A DNA stretch of 9,614 nt from DASPTB01 sp035623615 (GCA_035623615.1 DASPTB010000178.1:1-9614); one strand, 5' to 3'. Shown: positions 1 through 7,048, counted from the first letter of the stretch. Numbers and translations are program-made. Notes: generated by a model from the sequence alone, not told the origin.

Positions 1-498
1 GCCGCTCGCCTCACGCCGCGCCTCCACGCGCCCGCCTCCGACCACGAGCTGTTTGACCCCGGTCACGACGGGCCGGCCGAGCGAGCGCGCGACGCGGATC
101 CCCACCTGGTAGCCGCCCGTGTCGGCGGCCTCGTTCCCGAACAGCAGCAGGTCATAGGCCGTCCCCTGCGCCTCCCCGGTCCGCACCGCGTCGACGATCG
201 CCCCGGCGGTCGCGCAACCGTCCCATTCCTCTCCGTTCGTCCGCAGATGGATCGCGCGGTCCGCACCGATCGCCATCGCGTCCCGGAGCTGCTCCTCGGC
301 CTCCTCCGGTCCGAGCGTCAGCACCGTCGTCGCCCCCCCGTGTGCCTCCACGAGCCGGACGGCCTCCTCGACCGCGCACTCCTCGTGTGGACTCACCGTG
401 AAGCCGAGGAACTTGGTGTCGATCTCCTGCTCGTCGGGGGTGAGCACGATGCGACCGCCGGTCGCGGGAACCCGCTTCACGCAGACGAGGACGTTCAC
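1..498 (-). CDS. etfB: Electron transfer flavoprotein subunit beta, C-terminus cut by window edge
   Basis: The first 166 residues of ETF beta are visible; family members are about 250-265 aa, so roughly the last third lies beyond the left edge. ETF beta pairs with ETF alpha to carry electrons from flavin dehydrogenases to the quinone pool. Seen: the N-terminus MNVLVCVKRVPATGG, the stretch FTVSPHEECAVEEAVRL at about 33-49, and the nucleotide-loop segment GNEAADTGGYQVG at 121-133, followed by the start of the family signature (RVEARREASG). The GTG at 498 is chosen because it gives the expected N-terminus and no other start codon lies between it and the stop of the gene before it. Only 19 nt separate it from the dehydrogenase-like gene, whose relatives hand electrons to ETF, so co-transcription and a direct partnership are inferred. 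Only a weak GGGACGG precedes the start. The alpha subunit is expected just outside the window. Confidence 0.93.
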   Translation of the reverse strand, partial: MNVLVCVKRVPATGGRIVLTPDEQEIDTKFLGFTVSPHEECAVEEAVRLVEAHGGATTVLTLGPEEAEEQLRDAMAIGADRAIHLRTNGEEWDGCATAGAIVDAVRTGEAQGTAYDLLLFGNEAADTGGYQVGIRVARSLGRPVVTGVKQLVVGGGRVEARREASG

Positions 499-517
499 GT
501 CCGGCCGTCCGTCCCGT

Positions 518-3034
518 TCAGGCCTTCATCCGCTCGTTCGCGGCGTCGAAGAGCGGCGTGGCCCCGGCCACCCGAATGGTCACGGGATAACGCTCGCCGA
601 AGTAGTCGACCGAGAGCTTCGTGCCCGGGACGGCTTGCGCGGGAGGCAGATACGCCATCAACACGTGCGCGCCCACCGAGGGTCCCGACCCCGCGCTCGT
701 GACGAACGAACGCCGCCCCTTCGCGTCGACCAGCGGCTCGCCGTCCGGCGTCAGGACCGGCTCGCGACCCATCATGTAGCGCCTGAGCCCGGTGGACGAG
801 GTCGGGTCGTCGACGGTCAACGTGCAGAGCGTCGCGGCGGGCTCGGCCGCGCGCTGCCGCAGGTAGGCGTCGCGCCCGATGAAGTCGTCGTCCTTGACCG
901 TCGGCCGTGCCATGCCGGCTTCGACCAGATCGAAGTCCAGCTCCAACTCGTTCCCGTGGGCGCGGTAGCCCTTCTCCAGGCGCGCCGTCGTGGCATAGAC
1001 GCCGATGCCGACCGGGACCGCGCCCAGCGGCTCGCCCGCCTCCCATAGGGCGTCCCACAAGCGCTTGCCCTGCTCCATGGGCGCGTACAGCTCCCACCCG
1101 AGCTCGCCGACGTAGGAGATCCGTGACGCCAGCGCCCGGATGGTCCCGACGGAGACCGGCCGGCAGGAAACGAACGGAAACCCTTCGTTCGAGACGTCGT
1201 CGTCGGTGGCGGCGGCAAGCAGGTCGCGCGCACGCGGTCCCCACACGCCGACGGTGCAGATCGCCGACGTCACGTCCGCGAGCCTCGCGGACCCGTCCGA
1301 CGGCAGGTGGTCCGCGAACCACTTCTTGTCCGCCATGCCCGAGGCGCCTCCGGTGACGATCCGGAAATGATTGGGCCCCAACCGCATGATGGTGAGGTCA
1401 GCCTTGACGCCGCCGGCGCCGTTCAGGAGCGGTGTGTACACCACGCGGCCGACCGCTACGTCCATCTGGGCCACCGCCATCCGCTGGAGGTACGACAGCG
1501 CGCCCACGCCCGTGACGTCGAAGATCGCGAAGGCCGACAGGTCCACGATTCCCACCCGATCGCGCATCGCCAGGTGCTCGGCATTGATGATCGGCGACCA
1601 CCACCTCGACTCCCATTCGGCCGCGCGCGGCATGACGCGATCGCCGTACTCGTCGAGCAGCGGCGCATTCGACTCGTACCAGTGCGGCCGTTCCCATCCG
1701 GCCGTCTCGTAGAAGACGCCCCCCAGCTGTCGCTGGCTCGCGTTCATGGGGGTGAGCCGCACGTCGCGGTTGGACGCCCACTGCTCGGACGGGTGCACGA
1801 TGCCGTACGTCTTGTTGTAGCCCTCGGAGGTGCGAGCGGCGATGTGCGTCGCGGTCTTGGCGTAGTCGTAGAAGCGCGCGATGTCGGCGCCGTGCGGGTC
1901 GATCTCGGGTTCCTCATCGGTCATCCACTCCGCGACGGTCTTCGCGATGCCCGGCGCTTCCTTGATCCAGACCGCGGCGACGGCCCACAGCCCGCCGACC
2001 TCGGGCGTCTCGCCCAGCAGCGGAAACCCGTCGGGCGTGAGGGACAGCAGCCCGTTGATCGAGTGGCGGATGCCCACTCGCTCGTCGCCGAGGATCTCGG
2101 GCATCAGCTCCAGCGCCTGCTCGAGTTGCGGGTCGAAGTCTTCCTTCGTGAACGGCAGCTCGGTGGGCGACAGCGCCGACTCCTCGATCGAGGGGATGTC
2201 GTCGGCATTCATCAGGATCGGACGGTGGGCGTAGGAGCCGACCTCCATGTCGCTCCCGTGCTGGCGTTCGTACATGTTCATGTCGACGTCGCGCACGATC
2301 GGGAACGAGATCTCCCCGACCGTCTCGGCGAGGATGGGGACGGGGCCCACGCTGATCATCTGGTGGACGGCCGGGGTCAGCGGGATGCTGGCGCCCGCCA
2401 TCGCCGCGATGCGCGGGCTCCAGACGCCGGACGAGACCGCCACGATCTCGGTTTCCACGTCGCCCTTGTCGGTTCGGACGCGGCGCACGCGCCCGTCCTC
2501 GACGTCGATCCCCAGCGTCTCGGTTGCAGCCGCGACGGTCAGCCCGCCCAGCTCCTGCCCGCGCTCGCGCATGATCGTGCCGGCGCGCAGCGAGTCCACG
2601 ACGCCGACCGTCGGCGAGTAGAACCCGCCGAGGATGACCGAGTCGTCGAGATAGGGGACGAGCTTCCTGACCTCCGCGGGCGTCAGCAGCTCGGCCGGCT
2701 CGCCCCACGACAGGGCCGAGCTCATCCGGCGCTTCAGCTCCTCCATGCGCTCGGGCGTGCGCGCGACCTCGATGCCGCCGCACTCGATGTGGACGCCCAT
2801 TTCCTTGTACTGGCGGACGCTCTCCTGCGTGAAGCTCGTCATCTCCTTGGAGTGGTCCACCGGGAAGATGAAGTTCGACGCGTGGCCGGTCGAGCCGCCC
2901 GGGTTCGGCATCGGGCCCTTGTCGATCAGCACGACGTCCTTCCAGCCGAGCCGGCACAGGTGGTACGCGAGGCTGTTCCCCACGATGCCGGCGCCGATGA
3001 CGACGGCGCGGGCCTGCTTCGGCAGATCGCTCAT
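518..3034 (-). CDS. FAD-dependent oxidoreductase with C-terminal GcvT domain, dimethylglycine/sarcosine dehydrogenase family
   Basis: This 838-aa protein has the full length and domain order of dimethylglycine and sarcosine dehydrogenases: a DAO-type FAD domain (about 8-370), a linker/FAO_M region (about 370-430), a GcvT folate domain (about 430-705) and a GcvT C-terminal barrel (about 715-830). Seen: the dinucleotide motif VIGAGIVGN (G14, G16, G19); STGHASNF with His51 where family members attach FAD covalently; GGVKADLTIM (541-550) and YVGELGWELY (641-650) in the folate domain. Known for the family: oxidation of an N-methyl group at FAD, transfer of the carbon to THF as 5,10-methylene-THF, and electrons to ETF. 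The next gene is ETF beta. The ATG at 3034 lies 27 nt after the metF-like stop, with a weak GGGAAG upstream. The exact substrate (dimethylglycine, sarcosine or another N-methyl compound) cannot be read from the sequence. Confidence 0.9.
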   Translation of the reverse strand: MSDLPKQARAVVIGAGIVGNSLAYHLCRLGWKDVVLIDKGPMPNPGGSTGHASNFIFPVDHSKEMTSFTQESVRQYKEMGVHIECGGIEVARTPERMEELKRRMSSALSWGEPAELLTPAEVRKLVPYLDDSVILGGFYSPTVGVVDSLRAGTIMRERGQELGGLTVAAATETLGIDVEDGRVRRVRTDKGDVETEIVAVSSGVWSPRIAAMAGASIPLTPAVHQMISVGPVPILAETVGEISFPIVRDVDMNMYERQHGSDMEVGSYAHRPILMNADDIPSIEESALSPTELPFTKEDFDPQLEQALELMPEILGDERVGIRHSINGLLSLTPDGFPLLGETPEVGGLWAVAAVWIKEAPGIAKTVAEWMTDEEPEIDPHGADIARFYDYAKTATHIAARTSEGYNKTYGIVHPSEQWASNRDVRLTPMNASQRQLGGVFYETAGWERPHWYESNAPLLDEYGDRVMPRAAEWESRWWSPIINAEHLAMRDRVGIVDLSAFAIFDVTGVGALSYLQRMAVAQMDVAVGRVVYTPLLNGAGGVKADLTIMRLGPNHFRIVTGGASGMADKKWFADHLPSDGSARLADVTSAICTVGVWGPRARDLLAAATDDDVSNEGFPFVSCRPVSVGTIRALASRISYVGELGWELYAPMEQGKRLWDALWEAGEPLGAVPVGIGVYATTARLEKGYRAHGNELELDFDLVEAGMARPTVKDDDFIGRDAYLRQRAAEPAATLCTLTVDDPTSSTGLRRYMMGREPVLTPDGEPLVDAKGRRSFVTSAGSGPSVGAHVLMAYLPPAQAVPGTKLSVDYFGERYPVTIRVAGATPLFDAANERMKA

Positions 3035-3061
3035 CGCCCCGACTTCCCGGCCTGCGCGAGG

Positions 3062-3952
3062 TCAGGACGCCGTCTCGGGCTCTTCCGCATCATCCGGCTC
3101 CTCGTCCTCGCGCCATCCGTACACCTGAAGGAACTCCCGCCGCCACTCCTCGGTCGAGCGAACCTGGTTGAACGTGTTGAGATGGAATCCGGCCACGCCG
3201 TGACGTCGCTGCCCGACGACGCTGGACAGCCCGGCGAGCAACGCGTCGGGGCGGTAGTCGCCGCGGCGCATCAACCGGGCGACGATCCCCGCATGCTTGG
3301 TCACGTAGCGCGCCGAGTCGCCGACCCCGACCCGCAGCGAGATCTCGAGCAGCTTGCGGCGCTTCAGCACCCCGGGGATCCCCAGCCACACCGGCAGCGT
3401 CACTCCGGCGCGGCGAACCTCGTCGAGCCACCCCTCGATCGTCCGCGCGTCGAAGCAGAGCTGCGTGACCATGTACGTCGCCAACGGCTGCTTCTCCACC
3501 AGCGCCCCCATCAGGCGCTCGCGATCGATGCGCGGATGCGTGTCGGGGTAGGCGCCGACCCCGAGTCGTCGCGGCACCGAGCCGGACTCGTGGATCGCGA
3601 CCAGCAGGTCGTGGGCGGACGCGTACGGCCCTGCCGGATCGTGCCCGTCGCCGCCGATCACGAACAGCTCGTCGATCCCGGCCGCGCGGACCCTCCCCAG
3701 CGCCTCCTCCAGGTGGTCCCGGCTCCTCACCGTGCGAGCGGCGACGTGCGGCACGGTCTGGCGACCCATGGCGCTGACCCGTTCGGCCAGGTCGAGGGTT
3801 ACGTCCAGGCCGCGGTGCGGCGAGCAGGTCACCGTCACCGCACCGGCGCGCGGCAGGAACTCCAGCTCGTCCTCGACCGAGCGCATGGGAACGATCTCCA
3901 GCCTCGGCCGGGAGAGGAGCCCGGCGAGCGTCGGGGCGCTGCCCGTCGTCAC
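3062..3952 (-). CDS. metF: Methylenetetrahydrofolate reductase (MetF family, divergent)
   Basis: This 296-aa protein has the length and motif order of bacterial MetF, a cytosolic FAD enzyme interconverting 5,10-methylene-THF and 5-methyl-THF. By-eye alignment with E. coli MetF places Glu19 (in RLEIVP) at the catalytic Glu28, Thr42 (VTVTCSP) at Thr59, Asp102 (IGGDGHD) at Asp120 and Gln164 (VTQLCFD) at Gln183; the AYPDTHP loop also matches. The first motif is LEIVP rather than FEFFP, so it is a divergent branch. The GTG start at 3952 shares 4 nt (GTGA) with the stop of the gene before it, with AAGGAG at 3964-3969 as a somewhat distant (11 nt) ribosome site, so translational coupling is likely. 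Between a methyl-transferring GcvT-fold protein and a methylene-THF-producing flavoprotein, it probably runs in the oxidative direction (inference). The acidic tail (residues about 280-295) is not a recognised domain. Confidence 0.87.
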   Translation of the reverse strand: MTTGSAPTLAGLLSRPRLEIVPMRSVEDELEFLPRAGAVTVTCSPHRGLDVTLDLAERVSAMGRQTVPHVAARTVRSRDHLEEALGRVRAAGIDELFVIGGDGHDPAGPYASAHDLLVAIHESGSVPRRLGVGAYPDTHPRIDRERLMGALVEKQPLATYMVTQLCFDARTIEGWLDEVRRAGVTLPVWLGIPGVLKRRKLLEISLRVGVGDSARYVTKHAGIVARLMRRGDYRPDALLAGLSSVVGQRRHGVAGFHLNTFNQVRSTEEWRREFLQVYGWREDEEPDDAEEPETAS

Positions 3953-5124
3953 TGCTTGGGGATCTCCTTCGCCGGGTCGATGAACGGCTTCTGCACCGTG
4001 ACGCCGCGGAACCGCCCGTGCTGGGTCTCCACCTCGAACTCCTGCCCCAGCGGCTCGGCCAGGCCGATCGGCAGCATCGCGAAGCCGATGTTCTTCTCCA
4101 GGCGCGGCGAATGGCAGGCGGACGTGACCTTGCCGACCTCCTCGCCGTCACGGTAGATCGGGTACATGTCGATCATCTCGCTGTCGATGTAGGTGCCCAC
4201 GTTCGGGCCCTCGATCTCGATCCCGACGAGCTTGCGCTTGGGGCCCTCGGCCTTGATCTTCTTGAGGGCCTCCTTGCCCACGAAATCCGCTTCCTGATCC
4301 AGGTCGACCATCCACGTGTAGCCCATGTCGACCTCGAAGGGGTTCGTGTCGTACCAGATGTCGCAGCCGAACGCGAGGATCCCGCCCTCGATGCGGCGGA
4401 TGTGCCCCGGACCCGTGACGAACAGGTCGTGGTTCTTCCCCGCCTCCAGCACCGTGTTCCAGAGCTTCACGCCGTTCTTCGTCGCGTCGTACAGATAGAT
4501 CTCGTAGCCCAGCTCGCTCGTGTAGCCGGTCCGCGAGACGCAGACGCGCATGCCGTTCAGCTCCATGTCGTCGGACATGTAGTAGTAGGGAACGTCGAGG
4601 ATCTTGTCCCCGAACAGGTCGGCCATCAGGCCCTTCGACTTCGGTCCCTGGATCTGGATCGGCGCCACGTCGACTTCCTTGATCGTGACGTCGAGACCGG
4701 AGTTGTAGGCCAGACCCTGTGCCCACAGGCCCACGTCGCTGTCGGCGAGCGACAGCCAGAACTTGTTTTCCTCCAGCCTCAGCAGCACCGGGTCGTTGAT
4801 GATGCCTCCGTCCGGCGCCGTGACGAAGACGTACTTCGCCTGGCGGACCGCGCACTTGTTCATGTCGCGCGGCACCATCATGTTCGTGAACGTGAAGGCG
4901 TCCGGCCCCGAGATCTCGATCTGCCGCTCCACGCCGACGTCCCACATCGTGACATCGTTCAGCAGGTGCCAGTACTCGGCCACCGGGTCGCCGTAGTGGC
5001 GGGGATGGAACGTGTGGTTGTAGACGCTGTAGCGCTTCACGCCGTGCTGGCGCGATGCGTAGAAGTACGGCGACTTGCGGATCCGCGAGTACAGCAGGAT
5101 TCCGGGGTTCTCCTCAACGGGCAA
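3949..5124 (-). CDS. GcvT-fold aminomethyltransferase-family protein, DmdA-like THF-dependent demethylase
   Basis: This 391-aa protein belongs to the glycine-cleavage T-protein fold family. Seen: YSVYNHTFHP (32-41), YWHL...WDVGVERQIEI (51-71), GGIINDPVLLRLEENKFWLS (106-125), ADSD (127-130), IQGPKSKGLM (158-167), YTSELGYEIY (201-210), RIEGG (244-248) and SPRLEKNIGFAML (339-351). The GG-[IL]-[IV]-NDPV run and the ERQ, EENK and QGPKS motifs resemble DMSP demethylase DmdA as I recall it, whereas true T-proteins usually carry a GG-x-x-DD motif. Family chemistry is transfer of a methyl or aminomethyl group to THF; here methyl-THF is the inferred product, feeding the metF-like gene that overlaps its stop by 4 nt. 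The TTG at 5124 is chosen because AAAGGAGG lies 7 nt upstream; the ATG at 5178 would add 18 residues read through iclR. It could instead act on glycine betaine or another methylated compound. Confidence 0.85.
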   Translation of the reverse strand: MPVEENPGILLYSRIRKSPYFYASRQHGVKRYSVYNHTFHPRHYGDPVAEYWHLLNDVTMWDVGVERQIEISGPDAFTFTNMMVPRDMNKCAVRQAKYVFVTAPDGGIINDPVLLRLEENKFWLSLADSDVGLWAQGLAYNSGLDVTIKEVDVAPIQIQGPKSKGLMADLFGDKILDVPYYYMSDDMELNGMRVCVSRTGYTSELGYEIYLYDATKNGVKLWNTVLEAGKNHDLFVTGPGHIRRIEGGILAFGCDIWYDTNPFEVDMGYTWMVDLDQEADFVGKEALKKIKAEGPKRKLVGIEIEGPNVGTYIDSEMIDMYPIYRDGEEVGKVTSACHSPRLEKNIGFAMLPIGLAEPLGQEFEVETQHGRFRGVTVQKPFIDPAKEIPKQ

Positions 5125-5920
5125 CGGAGTGCCTCCTTTCCACGAAGCCGAGCCGGCGGGAGATCGTGCCGGTGGCATCGACGACGGTGCGTGCGATTCG
5201 GGGGAGGTCGGCGGGGCGCATGCGAAACGCCGGCCCGGCGACGCTGACGGCGGCGATCACCTGACCGTCCGCCCTGCGGATGGGCGCGGCCACGGCGCTC
5301 AATCCATCTTCGAGCTCCTCGACGGTCTGCGCGTACCCCCGGGCGCGGGCCTCGGCCAGGACCTCGCGAAGGTCATCGGGGTCGGTGATCGTCTTGCGCG
5401 AGTGCCGCTCGAGCGGTTTGGAGAGCAGCTGTGCAAGCTCGTCCTCGGGAACAAAGGCCACGAGGATCTTGCCGCTCGACGTGCAGTGCCAGGGCGTGCG
5501 GCGGCCGATCCAGCTCTGGCTCGCAACCGTCCGCGGCGACGTGATCTGGTCCACGTTCAGGACGCCGTCGCCGTCGAGAACCGCGAGGTTCACGGTCTCC
5601 TCGGTGCGTTCGGCGAGATCCTCAAGAACCGGGCGAGCTTCGCGGGCGAGGTCCATACCGGCCATCGCCGAGCCGGCGAGGTGGATGAGGCCGAAGCCGA
5701 GCCGGTACTTGTCGGTTACCGGATTTCGCTCGACCAGGCCGTGGTCGGCAAGAGTGGCGACCAGACGGGATGCGGTCGCTTTGTGGACGCCGAGCCGGCG
5801 TCCGAGCTCGGTGACCCCCATCTCGCCCTGGCTGTCGGCCAGGAGCTCGAGGATGCTGACGGCGCGTCCGACCGACTGGACGCCGTTGCCGTTCGAGGCC
5901 CTGCCGTTGGTGTTGTTCAT
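5114..5920 (-). CDS. IclR-family transcriptional regulator
   Basis: This 268-aa protein has the usual IclR length and layout: a winged helix-turn-helix (about 16-75; MGVTELGRRLGVHKATASRL at 34-53 contains the recognition helix) and a C-terminal effector domain (about 85-262) with the typical HCTSSGKILVAF (145-156) and EELEDGLSAVAAPI (201-214) segments. IclR proteins bind operator DNA as dimers or tetramers and respond to small metabolites. The ATG at 5920 is the only canonical start after an in-frame TGA, which lies within the candidate -35 box. No Shine-Dalgarno is evident before it, and the predicted leader is under 30 nt. It overlaps the DmdA-like gene by 11 nt and heads the methyl-compound operon, so autoregulation plus control of the pathway is inferred, with the substrate or a pathway intermediate as the likely ligand. 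Activator or repressor cannot be told, although the inverted repeat over the -35 box favours repression. Confidence 0.92.
   Translation of the reverse strand: MNNTNGRASNGNGVQSVGRAVSILELLADSQGEMGVTELGRRLGVHKATASRLVATLADHGLVERNPVTDKYRLGFGLIHLAGSAMAGMDLAREARPVLEDLAERTEETVNLAVLDGDGVLNVDQITSPRTVASQSWIGRRTPWHCTSSGKILVAFVPEDELAQLLSKPLERHSRKTITDPDDLREVLAEARARGYAQTVEELEDGLSAVAAPIRRADGQVIAAVSVAGPAFRMRPADLPRIARTVVDATGTISRRLGFVERRHSVAR
5132..5139 (-). promoter_or_regulatory. Ribosome binding site of the DmdA-like gene, embedded in the end of iclR
   Basis: AAAGGAGG on the minus strand is the strongest Shine-Dalgarno sequence seen at any start in the window. It lies 7 nt upstream of the TTG at 5124 and decides that start over the in-frame ATG at 5178. 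It is inside the last codons of iclR, so ribosomes finishing iclR would be positioned to re-initiate here. Confidence 0.8.
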
Positions 5921-5954
5921 CGCGCAACCAGGTGGGGAGGACGCAACACCGTGA

Positions 5955-5984
5955 AATCTACGCCGCGTGGTCCGAGGGCGTCAA
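5955..5984 (-). promoter_or_regulatory. Candidate sigma-70-type promoter for the iclR operon
   Basis: Read on the minus strand, TTGACG (5979-5984, five of six consensus bases) and TAGATT (5955-5960, four of six) are separated by 18 bp. Transcription would begin near 5947-5949, leaving a leader of under 30 nt before the iclR ATG. It lies in the only sizeable gap upstream of the operon. The match is by eye, and the sigma factor preferences of this organism are unknown. Confidence 0.5.
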
Positions 5985-5992
5985 ATCCCTCG
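5973..5992. promoter_or_regulatory. Inverted repeat over the -35 box, candidate IclR operator
   Basis: CGAGGG (5973-5978) and its exact complement CCCTCG (5987-5992) flank an 8-bp spacer that contains the -35 hexamer. A dimeric regulator bound here would block RNA polymerase, and the IclR gene is immediately downstream. A 6-bp perfect repeat can arise by chance in GC-rich DNA, so assignment to this IclR protein is inference from position. Confidence 0.35.
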
Positions 5993-6015
5993 TGGAAAGG
6001 AAGAAGGTGACCCCC

Positions 6016-6036
6016 GCCGCCGGCGGCCGCGCCGCC
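6016..6036 (-). terminator. GC-only hairpin after the metallophosphoesterase gene, weak terminator candidate
   Basis: The sequence holds GCCGCC (6016-6021), GGCGGC (6022-6027), a CGC triplet (6028-6030) and GCCGCC (6031-6036), so two mutually exclusive 6-bp stems can form. It begins two bases after the stop codon at 6038. There is no T-run, only a pyrimidine-rich stretch (CACCTTCTTCCTTTCC) downstream on the minus strand. It may end the upstream transcript before the iclR promoter. Confidence 0.3.
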
Positions 6037-6037
6037 C

Positions 6038-7039
6038 TCAGCCCGACGTGTGTTGGTACGCGGTGACGCGTCCCCCGCGGATGGCGACCATCCACCCCTG
6101 GAGCTGCCCCTGCAGGTATTCGCTCCCGGGGTTGAAGCACGGAGTCCGCCCGATGCGCACGCGCCCGAGCGACTCGTGGATGTGCCCGTGCAGCCCCACG
6201 ACCGGCTGGTAGCGGGCAACGGCCTCGCGGACCGCGACGCTCCCCCCGCCGGTCGTCACGAACCGGCCCCCACGGCGCACCGGCCGCGGCATCTCGCCAG
6301 GGCCCAGGTTCGACGTGTCCAGCAGAAGACATGAGTCGATGATCGTGTCCTTCGGCGGACAGTGGAAGTTGAACACGCACCGGCCGACATCGGGCACGCG
6401 GCCGACGCTCGCCTCGATGGCGGCGTCGATCTCCTCCTCGGACGCCTCGCGCGGCGTGTCCCACGGGGTCGGCGTCGACAGCCCGACCGTGACCATCGTG
6501 TGCTCGTCGTCCAGATGGACGACGCTTCCTTCGGCGGCGACCACGTGATCGCCGCCGAACCGTTCGAGCACCTCGAGCACGACCGGGTCGTCGTCGTTCC
6601 CGCCCGTCAGGAACATCCGCACGCCCGTTCCCGCCAGGCGCTCCTCGGCGAGCGACAGCCAGGTCTCGAGGCGCGTCGCCGCGGCTTCCTGGAACATTCC
6701 CTGGACCGCGAACGGGTCCGAAGCCGCCTCCTCGTACTCCAACCGGCTCACGACCTTCCAGTAGAACCCCGGCACCTCGACACTGCGCGAGAACTCGGCG
6801 AGCCCGTCGCGCTCGAAACGGTTGTCGACGCCCTGGAAATGCGCTCGGTATCCGCCGTTCTCCTCGACGATTGGAACCAGCGCCTTGCCCATGATGTCGC
6901 CGCCGAACACGAGCGCGTCGGCGTCGTACGCGCGGGCTGCCGCCAGGAACTTGCGAAACGTCGGCTCGGAGCCGTGCAGGTCCGCGCAGAAGAAGATCCG
7001 CGTGGGACGGGTCCGGGCCGAACGGCGGAGCAGGCCCAC
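6038..7039 (-). CDS. Metallophosphoesterase, Icc/COG2129-like (complete copy)
   Basis: This 333-aa calcineurin-type phosphoesterase, probably cytosolic (no signal peptide seen), shows the ordered metal-binding motifs: D20-L-H22, G47-D48, G147-N148-D149, H226 in NFHCPP, and G285-H286-I-H288. The STPTPWDTPRE motif (188-198) and FNPGSEY (302-308) recall the Icc-like group, whose substrates are mostly unknown (a phosphomonoester, phosphodiester or cyclic nucleotide is possible). The usual His after GN is replaced by Asp. Residues about 55-135 form an insert between the GD and GND motifs. The GTG at 7039 follows a G-rich run and places D20 at the usual N-terminal distance. It is a diverged paralogue of the partial gene at 8871-9614, sharing PTPWDT-x-RE, NFH-x-PP, GLHGHIHES and NPGS. 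No promoter was seen immediately upstream, so it may depend on read-through of the hairpin at 7147-7174. Confidence 0.88.
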   Translation of the reverse strand: MGLLRRSARTRPTRIFFCADLHGSEPTFRKFLAAARAYDADALVFGGDIMGKALVPIVEENGGYRAHFQGVDNRFERDGLAEFSRSVEVPGFYWKVVSRLEYEEAASDPFAVQGMFQEAAATRLETWLSLAEERLAGTGVRMFLTGGNDDDPVVLEVLERFGGDHVVAAEGSVVHLDDEHTMVTVGLSTPTPWDTPREASEEEIDAAIEASVGRVPDVGRCVFNFHCPPKDTIIDSCLLLDTSNLGPGEMPRPVRRGGRFVTTGGGSVAVREAVARYQPVVGLHGHIHESLGRVRIGRTPCFNPGSEYLQGQLQGWMVAIRGGRVTAYQHTSG

Positions 7040-7048
7040 CGTCCCCCC

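Noticed and set aside
1307..4156. A 949-codon open frame on the plus strand.
   Set aside because: It is antisense to the dehydrogenase-like gene, metF and part of the DmdA-like gene, whose protein motifs are unmistakable. Long antisense frames are common where codons end in G or C, and its translation resembles no family.
3949..5124. Glycine-cleavage system T-protein (gcvT).
   Set aside because: No gcvH or gcvP lies nearby, and the NDPV motif replaces the GG-x-x-DD motif of true T-proteins. The resemblance is to DmdA-type members of the fold.
3949..5178. ATG at 5178 as the start of the DmdA-like gene.
   Set aside because: It lies within iclR, has no ribosome site and adds residues unlike the family; the TTG at 5124 has AAAGGAGG at ideal spacing.
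4018..5247. A 409-codon open frame on the plus strand opposite the DmdA-like gene.
   Set aside because: The translation is low-complexity, rich in Arg, Val, His, Asp and Leu, with no recognisable motif. It is the shadow of a well-supported gene.
5923..5947. Direct repeat of CGCAAC at 5923-5928 and 5942-5947 (period 19) between the iclR start and the predicted transcript start.
   Set aside because: Six-base matches are expected by chance in GC-rich DNA. They do not form an inverted repeat and are less convincing as an operator than the repeat over the -35 box.
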